Source of the DNA: Tribonema minus
Lineage: Eukaryota > Sar > Xanthophyceae > Tribonematales > Tribonemataceae
DNA: 64,000 nt
Assembly: GCA_017506865.1 (NCBI GenBank)
Contig: JAFCMP010000012.1
Span: 310,001 to 374,000 of the forward strand
Direction: 5' to 3'
Position numbers and translations under genes: made by a program. Below are positions 46,697 through 56,321 of the stretch, piece by piece (position 1 is the first letter of the stretch; each line of letters opens with the position of its first letter). The notes under the pieces were generated by a model. It was not told the origin of the DNA. It was given only the letters and a program-made list of their open reading frames with translations, and searched no databases.

Positions 46697-47731
46697 CTAT
46701 CCGCTGTGACCTACCAGTAGGCTCATCAGCCGCAACAGTCGCAGCCCTCCAGCTTCTGCCAGTGGTCCGTTACCTATGTCTGTCGCGCTGGCTACTGGAG
46801 TGCCGCCGCTCTGACCTGCCGCACTGGCTACTGGAGTGCTGCCGCTCTGACCTGCAGCACTGGCTACTGGAGTGCCGCCGTTCTGACCTGCAGCGGCAGC
46901 CTTCTTGATGGGCTTCCCGCCACATGCCTGGCACTTGCGCTTCCGCCCGTGCTCGCACACCATCGCCAGCACCGGTCTGCACGTTTGGCACGACGGCCGG
47001 AAATTCCCGTGCTCACAGCGCCCGCCGCACTCCTTGCAGGTGGCCTTGCGGCGCCCGTGCTCGCAGACATTGCTGCCGCCGCACTCCTTGCAGTCGTAGC
47101 GGATCCGCCCGTGCTCGCACCGCCCCGCGCCGCCGCATTCCTTGCAGAGACAGCGGCGCCGCCCGTGCTCACAGATGCCGGGGCTGCCGCACTCCTTGCA
47201 GAGGTAGCGGCGCCGCCCGTGCTCACAGATCCGCTTACCGCCACAGTCCTTGCACGATGACCGCTGCCGGCCATGCTCACAATTATTCTTGACGTTTCCC
47301 AGGGCGCCGCACTCGCCGCACCTCGATCGCTGCCGCCCGTGCGTGCAGAACCTGCTCCTGCCGCAGTCCCTGCACGTCGCCCGAATCCTGCTGTGCTCGC
47401 ATATGCCTGAGCCGCCGCAGTCGTGGCACACCGGCCGACGCCGCCCATGTGCGCAGATGCCGGGGCCGCCGCACGGCTTGCAGAAGTAGTATCGCTGGCC
47501 GTGCTCGCACTTGCGCTTTGATGGGGGAAGTTGAGGCAGATCCTCCTCCATGCGCTCCAGAATTTCGCACTCGTCCGCTTCGGCGATGCCGTCAGCAGCG
47601 GCTGCTGGTGATACGGCTGGTGGTACGTGTGCAATAGTGCTGTTGCTGTTGTTGCCGCCGCCGCTAATGGCCGGCTCCAGGTAATCGGAAATGGCCCACG
47701 GCACCGCCGGCGGAGCAGCAGGGACCTCCAT
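46697..47731 (-). CDS. Protein of eleven CEHGR-type Cys/His repeats
   Basis: A single 344-codon frame. Residues 1-74 are low complexity with an acidic patch (ILERMEEDLPQ). From residue 75, eleven units of about 18 residues follow the pattern C-E-H-G-R-x-R-x-x-C-K-x-C-G-G-x-x-x, for example CEHGRRRYLCKECGSPGI. Each has three Cys and one His in fixed positions, enough to bind one Zn2+ per unit. The C-terminal tail has three copies of AGQSGGTPVASA and a Leu-rich end. Such repeat proteins occur in algae and protists with unknown function; nucleic-acid or protein binding is inferred from the basic residues. Unit number may vary because the DNA repeats are similar. The start is the first ATG and matches the end of low-complexity upstream sequence. 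Confidence 0.8.
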   Translation of the reverse strand: MEVPAAPPAVPWAISDYLEPAISGGGNNSNSTIAHVPPAVSPAAAADGIAEADECEILERMEEDLPQLPPSKRKCEHGQRYYFCKPCGGPGICAHGRRRPVCHDCGGSGICEHSRIRATCRDCGRSRFCTHGRQRSRCGECGALGNVKNNCEHGRQRSSCKDCGGKRICEHGRRRYLCKECGSPGICEHGRRRCLCKECGGAGRCEHGRIRYDCKECGGSNVCEHGRRKATCKECGGRCEHGNFRPSCQTCRPVLAMVCEHGRKRKCQACGGKPIKKAAAAGQNGGTPVASAAGQSGSTPVASAAGQSGGTPVASATDIGNGPLAEAGGLRLLRLMSLLVGHSG

Positions 47732-49198
47732 GGCGCTTTACAGCAGAGACGTCTGAGACCCTGAAAATTTGCAGGGAACCGGTGCAATGCTATGTCAATG
47801 AGTACAGATCTGGGGGGGAAGGCAGATGTGTTACGCAAGGCCGGGTTAGCTAAGCGTCAGATCCACATTGAGCTGAGCATATCGCTGGCGCGGGAGTTGG
47901 CGGAGCGCGTCATGGCATACACACGTGGAGCGCGAATGCTGGGCTGTATTGCGGCGCCGGTATCCAAACTCCTAGGGCACAGCGCAGACTAGGCTGCTGC
48001 GTTGACGCAAGCTTTTCGATTGCATAGGCAACCCGGCCTCCCTTGGGCGTTTATAAATACAAGTCCATACGTACAGATCTGGACCAAAATGTTGCTGCTG
48101 CTTGAAATGTGCTGTCAGCTGGAACTGGTGGGTGGGTAAGCGTTTTGGTACATGCTGCCAATTGGTGTGTCAGCGAACATAGGCCTGCCGACGCCGAGCC
48201 ACAGTTTCGCTTCCCTGTCTCTCGATGCAGGCAGTTGGTTTGCGACGACGTGGTCAGCAGAGGTGACAGATTTGTACGGCTATAGTACTTGCAGAAAGGG
48301 TGTCTCGCCACTCCGTATTGCTGGTGTCAGCTAGTGCAGCTCCTCTCTGCGCTGTTTCTCCCGCGCTTTCCAAGTTTGATTGAACTTCAAGTCTGATGTG
48401 AAGTTCAGATCAAGATCTGTTAGATTTTACTTGAGTGGAAGTGTGTGATTACGCGCACTGGCGCGGTGAAGGTGGAAGCTGGAGAAGCTCTGTGCTGTCA
48501 TTGAGGGGCACCTGGCGCCGATGCTGTCCTGAGGATGGTGCTGTTGATGAGCGCAGGTGCTGCTGCCGCTGCTGCACTTGCCGCCTCTACTAGTCATAGC
48601 GCTCAATCCATCCAGACGTTTCTGGTAAAACCGCACACCAACACTGATCTGGGTAAGGACTCTGTCTACAGAGCTGAGGCACTACAAGAGCCATGCTCCC
48701 TGCTGCTGTCACCACTGGACAGCATCACACCACCTGTTTTTACCAGGTGCGCCGATGGTGCCTGATGTGTACTCAGGTCGATGTCCGCAAGTTTCCAGTG
48801 GCCTTCGATGCTGAAGCATGATGCTCAGAGCTGTGCAGATTACAGCACGCTTGCAAGCGCAAGCCTCCGACAATTTTGATCACATGCATGCAAGCTCTAC
48901 TATCTTGCACAGCGATGACCATCAATCCTTGCGATTTCCGACCCAGTCTCTGTCGCCATCACTAGCGGTTGACTGCATGTGACGTTGTGCTCTGCACATG
49001 ATGTAACCTGGTGGTCAGAGCGCAGCTTTAACATACTTTCATCACCTACCATGGTGCTGTATGACGCTAGACAATCAGCGCAACATGGGCCGCTTCACAA
49101 ACTTGAAGTTCCAAGTATTGTAAGCAAGAGAGGCGTTGTTTCCTTGTTGTGATTGCGGGCCCACATTCGTATGCATTTATAAGAAGCTCGAGCTCGGT
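47732..49198. other. Intergenic, nothing recognised
   Basis: 5' flank of the Cys/His-repeat gene at the left end. Short frames only. A paired GAACTTCAAG / GTGAAGTTC motif lies at 48383-48406. Confidence 0.5.
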
Positions 49199-49324
49199 AT
49201 GGCACACCAGCACCGTGTCATACTGCGCATTATAGCAATTCTAGCAGTAGTCGTGGCCACCATCGATGCCTTTGATGTGGATCAACAGGCTAAAGCATCG
49301 CACTTGAACTTCAACACATGCTGA
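49199..49324 (+). CDS. Short signal-anchor frame (possible first exon)
   Basis: ATG to TGA, 41 codons: MAHQHRVILRIIAILAVVVA followed by TIDAFDVDQQ. It looks like a signal peptide with a plausible cleavage site and has a TTTATAAG word about 25 bases upstream. It may be a tiny secreted peptide, a chance frame, or the first exon of an unresolved transcript. There is no conserved motif after the signal. Confidence 0.25.
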   Translation: MAHQHRVILRIIAILAVVVATIDAFDVDQQAKASHLNFNTC

Positions 49325-49717
49325 GAGGCACGTGATCAACCAGTATGTACACTCTTTGCGAGCGTTAGAAGTGGCCTAATAAGGAGCTTGCGCATCTGCA
49401 AGTCCTGTCGCGATCGTGTGTGGATGTGACCGTCTGTCGTTCTTCAATATGCGTCAACAGTGTGGTACAGTATTTGTGTACAGATGCTGGGTCAGGCAGC
49501 AACATCTGCAGCAGCATCCGCCGGTGCTGCGATTGCTTATGACTGCATGTACAGCTGGGTTTTGCTCATCTGTAGCAGCAAGTCTTGTGAACACAAGATG
49601 CAGCTACTGGTGATTTAATGCAGAGGATACAGCATCTGCAAACGGCCGCGATGTGAAAGAAGATGCCACGTGCGGCTGAATAATCAGGGTGCGAGTGAAT
49701 AGGATCACGATCCTGTG

Positions 49718-52700
49718 ATGCTGATGCGTGTAATTCTTCGCAAGATTTCTGATTCTGGTGCAAATGAGCCTCTAAATTTCAACGTCAAGTGCGCTGCCAG
49801 GGTCTGCTTACTTGCAACAACTGGTCTCTGTGCTGCACTACAATCACACTCAACGACATCGCCCGATGGCCTCCTCCCCCCCAACAGGTTTGTGTACTTC
49901 TGGCCACCAGACCGCGCGGGGTCACTGCTTGACACGGCTCAGCTGCGCCACTCTCTGGCACTCCTGCTGCAGCACTACCCCCATCTCGCAGGGCGTCTGC
50001 ATACTCGAACAGGTACATACCTGCCTGCCCCAACTTTAACTTCAACTTTCATCAAGCGACAAAGCGGACCACCTACGATTGCCTCAATGTTGTCACATTT
50101 ATGGCGTCAGCATTGGGGTCACAAAGCGATCGTGTCATCAATAATCTCCCAAGGTCAGGTCAATGTCAACTGTAATGCAAGCCTACTTCGACTGTGAAGT
50201 TGTCTTTTTGTCCTTGTTCAGTGGCGGGCTCGATACTCAACTGCAGGCTCTGGAAGTGGCGCTGAGACTGCGCACGACATCATTCGTCATGAACCCTCAT
50301 CATGCAACTTCAAACTTTTGATCTTGAGGTTTAGCTGGCAGTGCTCATATGCAGAACATGACACCCCTCAGTAGTCCAACCTAATTTGAGGCATGGCTAG
50401 CTGCAGCTGCTGCGTGATTTGCCTTGCTGGTCTGGCGACTTGTGTAAGGATTAGGATTAAGGCAAACATCAGTTCCATTGAGTACGGTACCTTCTGAGCT
50501 TGCAGCTGTCTTTCTGTAGAGTGTATTTGTTGCGGTCTTCAAGCCTATACATGAATACATTTTCAAGCAGCGCAGCTTCACCGCCCTGTACATTTGTGTG
50601 CACTAACTACTGGAGCGAGATCAGCGACTCATTGTGCACTGAGAGCTCCAGGTAGAACTTCTGACAAAGTGAATGTCCACTGCTTGCAGATTGGCCTACA
50701 CTGATTACAATCCGTCCATTCATGCTTTAGGGCCTGGCTGATGCTGCAAGTTCAGCGCTCATTTTATCGAACTTGATTTCTTATGTGTTGGAGGGCGGCC
50801 AATCAGTGCCTGTTTCTGCTGTATACAGGAGTATCTACACTGTTTCATGCATGTTGTGGGGGCATCTGTCGCATCTACCGGTGTCACAAGTGCAACATTC
50901 AGCGCATTCAACTTCAACTCACCCTCCCCAATTAGGAGTCCCCTTCACCCAATTACGCTCTCCTTTCGAGTCACATGTCACGCTGGCTGCTACTGAAGGT
51001 GCAGCACGTTTTCACCGAACTTCAATTCTGACTCTCGATGATTTTTTCCAAACTATCGTGGCTATTTATATGCCTCACTCCTCATCCTTGGGCAACTTGT
51101 GAACGCGCAGATGGCACACTGGAGGTTAAAATGCACCCCAAGTCAGATGCCGCCCCTCTGGTAATTGCCACCGCAGCTGGTGTTACGTACGCAGTGCTCA
51201 GCGCATCGAACTTCAGCCCAGACTCGTTTCCACAGAGCCCTTCCTTTTTCCCGCGCATCAGAAACGCCGCTCCCTTTGCAGCCCAGGTGGGTTGTGAGCG
51301 CAGTGAGAAGTGTGTAGCAGCATCATTTGTCTTGTAAGGTCACAGGTGGGCAGCTTCGATGAGCGATTTGGTATGCTTCTACTTGTATGACATATAGTCT
51401 AGGGGTATTACGTCAAAGCTTGCTGTGGTGTTTATCAGAACACAAATGGCATGAACTCTTTGGTGCATACGCGCTCGTGTCTGTGTGTGTGTTTATTGGG
51501 CCGGGGGGGGGGGGGGGGGGCGGTCGGCTAGCGAGTGGCGGTAATTGATAGTCCGAGCGCCTTCACATTGGACAAGTCTATCATTGAATGCACACATGTA
51601 TGCGCACTGCGCAACAACGGCCTTGCATACCCGTACTTGACCCCCCACCCAGCACATCATCCACAATCCTTCTCTTCACACAACTTCAACAGGTGACGCA
51701 CCTGGCCGACGGCGGTGCCGCTGTCGCGCTGCGCATCAGCCACCAGCTGTGCGACGGCCGTGCGTGCTTTGCTGTTGCCGCTGCGTGGGGGCAGCTGCAC
51801 AGGGGCCTCAAGCTGGCGCCGCCGCCGCAGCACGATCGCGCGGTGCTGCAGGCCATCGCCGCTGTGACGCGCCCGCCAGATGTGTGCGAGTGCTACGGCA
51901 TTTTGCCACCATTTCAGGCCGGTGAGACGATGATGTGAATGAACACTCTACCCTTCGGAGTGTATTTGTGACAGTGTTTTGAAGTATGTCACGTGGTACG
52001 GCATTGTGCCGCCATTTCAGGCCGGTGAGACGATGGGATGAATGCTCTACCCTTCGGAGTGCATTCCTGATACATGGCGTTTCACAGTAGGTAAGTACGT
52101 GTATGTACATAGTGACGCTGCGACTTCCCGGCTGGTGAGACGATGATATGAATGCTCTATCCTTCGGAGTCTATAGCGGCTAACTATCCCTTATCATGTA
52201 GAGCTCTACGATCTTTTGATTCGTTTTCATTCCTAATACAGTAGGCATTTCACATTAGGCAAGTACATGTATGTACCTATTGACGCTGCGACTTTCACGC
52301 CGGTGAGGTGATGGTATGAATGCTGTGTCCTTCGGAGTGTGTTTCTGACCGTGTTTCCCAGTCGATACGTCTGTGTGATAAGTCTGTGTGTGTTGATGCA
52401 GCGTAAAACGTCCCCTGTCACCGGGCCGCCGCTTCAGTCCGGTGAGGCGGCGGTTGTGGATACTTTAAGCAAGAAAATGCCTGGAGACAATTTTTCTAAT
52501 CTACTTCTAATAAAGACTGATCTGCTCCCTGCCTGTCGGGACCATCGCAGATGCAGTGCAACAAGGCACAAGTACAATGCACTCACTGCGGCAAATTTCA
52601 GGACGGTGACGTGCCGCGGGTATCTACATCAGTGCTCTCTTCAAAGCAGGCATGCATGTACTACTGCAGTGCTTTGATATTCCCCGCGCAACTGTCGGCA

Positions 52701-54297
52701 CCGCTGCAAGCGGGGGAGTTTGTCACAATGGAACGAAGACAGGGTCGTTCATTCTTCAAGTTGAGGCTCATGCAGCATGCTGCTTAGGGTTAAACACACC
52801 GTGTGGCATGCGGGGTTCATGAGAAGCTCTGTGGGCACAAGTGACTCAGAGTGTTGTATTGGCTGATGGTTTATAACGCGTTTATAGTTTCCTGGTGCCT
52901 ACATACACATAGTTGATTGCCATGCAACAAGCTGCCACGATTCTAACCCTGACCCTGGTTCCAACCCCGATGCTGATGTTCACGAAACATGCGAATAGCC
53001 TCATGCGCAGTCAAGCTTGCCTGCACTCAGCCACTCATTCTACACCATGCCATTGGCTTCAGGCAGTTTGCACATGCAATTGACAGTCATGCATCACTTT
53101 GACGACGGGGAGCGCTTGCAAACTTGAAGTTGGAACCAGCACAACGACCACAATGAACTCAACACTTCCACATTTGCTGCTGTGCATGTACTACGAACCA
53201 CAGCTTACGCCGGAGCTACAGCAGAAGCCTCCGAATGGGAAGGTCGGATGCTGTCTTTCTCTGAGGCTGAGCTTGGCAGCATCAAGGCTGCAGCAACTGC
53301 TGCACTCAGCAGCAACACGCCGCCCAGCAGTGACACATCATCGCTCAACAATGAAGCAGTGCTCAACAGCACAGCATCGATCGTCAATGACGCAGTGCTC
53401 AGCAGCGACACATCACCGCTCAACAGCAGCGCAGCGCTCCGCAGCACCGCGCCGCCCCTCTGCAGCACTGCCGCGCATGTAGATACCCTCAGCGAGGGCG
53501 AAAAGCAGCACAGCTCTGCAGCGTGGGTAAGCACTCTGGACGCTCTGAACGGCCACCTGTGGTGCGCTGTCATGCGCGCGAGACGCGCCGCCGGTTCCAT
53601 ACCTGCTGACGCGCTGCAGCCGCACGCCGTGTCCCGGCTGTGGTTCACTGTGGATGGGCGGCGGCGCTTCAAGTTGAAGAGCGGAGCGTCACTTCCAGCT
53701 GGTTTTTCTGGCAACGTGTACATGTTCTCGTGCGCGGAGCAGCCGCTGGCAACGCTGGCGCCGGCGCCACCGTCCGCTGCTGTTGCTGCCGGTGCTGCTG
53801 CCGAAATGTCCGCCGCGCACTGCGCTGGCACAATTCCTGCTGCTACTGCCACTGCTGCTGCTGCCGCCAATGATGCCCCGGAAGGCCATGGTGCTGCTCC
53901 TCCAAGTGCGGCCAGCACCTGCAACACTGCTGCCGCTGCCTCTGCTGCTGCCGCCGCTGCTGCTGCCATCCGCAACGCCGTCGATCGCGCAGACCCCGCC
54001 GCCTGCCTCACGTGGGTCAGTGCTCAACCCGACCAGTCGCGCGTTTTCCTCAGGGGGCTGGTGCCAACCCCCACTTCCTTCCTGAGCACTGACTGGCGTT
54101 TTGCCGACGCGTACGCCATTGACTTTGGCGAAGGGCAGCCGGCCAAGCTGCGTAGGGCGCCCATGCCGGGACGCATCATGGCGTGCGTGCTGCCTGCGCC
54201 GCCTGGCGAGGGCGGTGTGGAGGTGTACATGGGGCTGCGAAAGGCGGTGTGGACGGCGCTAGATGCAGATGCGCAGTTCCGTAGGCCTCCACATTGA
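49718..54297 (+). CDS. BAHD (HXXXD-type) acyl-CoA-dependent acyltransferase
   Basis: Exons 49718-50012, 51111-51286, 51693-51921 and 53204-54297 join in phase (ACAG/GTACAT, CAG/GTGGGT, GCCG/GTGAGA) into about 597 residues. The N-terminal BAHD segment has RFVYFWPPD, LRHSLALLLQHYPHLAGRLH and, after the junction, DGTLEV. The catalytic motif is HQLCDGRA (HXXXD; the His is the general base), preceded by LADGGAAVALRIS. The C-terminal half has STLDALNGHLW, then LWFTVDGR, GNVYMFS, AIRNAV and the structural motif as DFGEG instead of DFGWG. An Ala/Ser-rich insertion lengthens the protein beyond the usual 430-450 residues. BAHD enzymes move acyl groups from CoA to alcohols or amines; the substrate is not predictable. 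Exon 1 could instead begin at 49888 after a C-rich AACAG. Intron 3 is filled with copies of the exon 3 end. Confidence 0.85.
51503..51520. repeat. G18 run in an intron
   Basis: A run of 18 G in intron 2 of the acyltransferase, preceded by TGTGTGTGTG. It could fold as a G-quadruplex. Confidence 0.9.
51911..52615. repeat. Five to six tandem copies of the exon 3 donor region
   Basis: The end of exon 3 plus its donor (TTTCAGGCCGGTGAGACGATG) recurs at about 52016, 52128, 52300, 52437 and faintly 52597. Most are followed by TATGAATGCT and a CCTTCGGAGT word. All retain GGTGA. Copies 3 and 4 belong to a larger duplicated unit starting TTTCACAGTAGGTAAGTACG / TTTCACATTAGGCAAGTACA. Dispersed repeat copy C lies between them. 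Confidence 0.92.
52175..52240. repeat. Dispersed repeat, copy C (inside acyltransferase intron 3)
   Basis: Shares AGCGGCTAACTATCCCTT, AGAGCTCTACGATC and TTTTGATTCGTTTTCATTCC with copies A and B. It lies between two tandem units of the donor array. Confidence 0.85.
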
Positions 54298-56138
54298 ATG
54301 TGAACGTGCCACAGTTGTTACGACTTTTTTGGTGCGTACGCATGACAGTGTCAGCGTTGTGATGACGTGAGCGTGTTTGCAGTTCGGCTTCACATTGAGT
54401 GCGAATGTGTCGCAATTGTGAAGTACTTGTTTGTGTGTACGCATGTCGGTGTCGGCATTGTCATGATATGAAAGATGCTTTTACAAGTCCTGTGCACAGG
54501 TGTGCGCACCGTGTGACTGTCTTCTGCAAAGTCGCCTGCCCTGTCTCACAAGCTGACGGTGCTCTGCTCATGGCTTTGTGCGGATGCTGTGCGTGATGCC
54601 TCTACTCTTGTGAGCGCACGATTGATTTCAAGTATGCTGAAACTCTGTGAAGACTCACAAGCCAATGATGAAGGCCCTCGCAGTGACCATGTTCGGCTGG
54701 TATGTCAGTCTGGACGCACTCAGAGATGGCTTGGGCATTGGGGCCAATGGGATGGGATCTTCAGCCACCTGGTACTCTTGGCATGATTCATTCAGGATAC
54801 TTTGAAGTATACATCACGCCAACTTTTTAGAAGTATCACATGTATGCAACACACAGCTTCTCAACTGGGCGACTGCAGTCTTCGCAGTGTCCTGTCGCGC
54901 AAGCCAAGTTTTCACATGAAACGGCAAACACAGAGGCAACTAACTCTCCATTCTTATTGACCACATATACTTGCACAGACCGCAACATGGTTTCGCAATT
55001 GAATTGGACAAGGTAGCAATGCAAGAGTTTAGCACGACTGCGTTTCTGTAGCATGGCACAGGGTAATGATGACACGCACGATTTATGATAGTTGTGATGC
55101 CCTGAACAAAGAACATTTCAAGCAGGTGATATTGATTCAATGAATTTATTTATAAGATATCTGACTGATTCCTTTACAAGCCTTGTTGACAAGAACATGA
55201 CCAATGTGTGTGCCAGCATTGCTGTGATCGGCAAACCGTACCGCATATGACATTGCAAAAGACAGGTGGTAACACAATCGCCAAGCAAAGCTCAGCAAAG
55301 ATGTCAATGTATGACAGTGCAGTCAATTGCAGTGCAGCTGTTTCGAATGTTTACATGCATTGTCGCACTTTGTCCTGGTCGTATACACCGGTGTGTGTGT
55401 GTGAATGTAGTGCCGCGCGCATGTGCCATCCATGGTTCAAGTACATGGAAGGTTTCTGGCTGTTACGGAAATAATGCACCACTCGCATGCACAGAAACCG
55501 CTTGCTGAACTACAAGCTGCCATCTGCCAGAGTTCAGTCAACCCGCATTCCATTGCCACTGTCTATGAGGCCGCCCGCCATTCCCCTGGGACACCCTTGA
55601 AACAATGTGTACCGCACGCAATGCCGAGAGTCGACACTACATGTTATAGACCTTGTTTAACCCAGCGCTGTCAGGAGAGCTTAAGCATCGAGAGAGAGTA
55701 TAACTACACACACACACGCGCACACACAGCTGCGGTGTTTGCCGCGGATTGCTGTGCTGAGCTTCCTGTCCCTGCCGCTGCTGCCTCTAGTTACAGCACA
55801 GCCGGCTATCTGTGGCGACATTAGCTCCACCAGTGCCGCCAACGCTAAAGTTGCAGCACTGCTGAGCAATGGCGTTGATTCGCTGTAGACACTGCTGCCG
55901 TCCGCTATTGTGAGCTGTAGCCCCGACTGCCGCAGCAGCCGACAACAGAGGCAACTTCCGCCAGCACCGCTCAACAGCCTGGCATCACCGTGCGCCGCTG
56001 CCAACTGCCGCAGCCGGTGGCGCTGCCGCCGCCGCCGCTGCCGCCGCCGCTGCCGCTGCCGCCGCCGCCGCCGCTGCCGCCGCCGCTGCCGCCGCCGTCG
56101 CCACTGCGCCTATGCTCCAAAGCGCGCACGCTGCCACG
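54298..56138. other. Intergenic, nothing firmly supported
   Basis: Holds the 3' flanks of the acyltransferase (+) and of the four-exon gene (-). A minus-strand frame at 54836-55075 contains CEDCSRPVEKLC but is isolated. A (CA)-rich tract lies at 55706-55728. The GCC/CTG tract from 56020 to 56100 gives only homopolymer frames. Confidence 0.45.
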
Positions 56139-56290
56139 CTAGCCGCCGCCAACGCTGCAGCCCACGCCGCTGGGGCTGCCGCCGCAGTTTACGGCGCCGC
56201 CGGTGCCGCCGCAGCGGCTGCACTCGAACACACGCGCAGCGCTGCTGCTGCCGCAAACGCCGCTGATCAGCGACTTCTTGGGTGTGGCGA

Positions 56291-56321
<31 letters not shown>

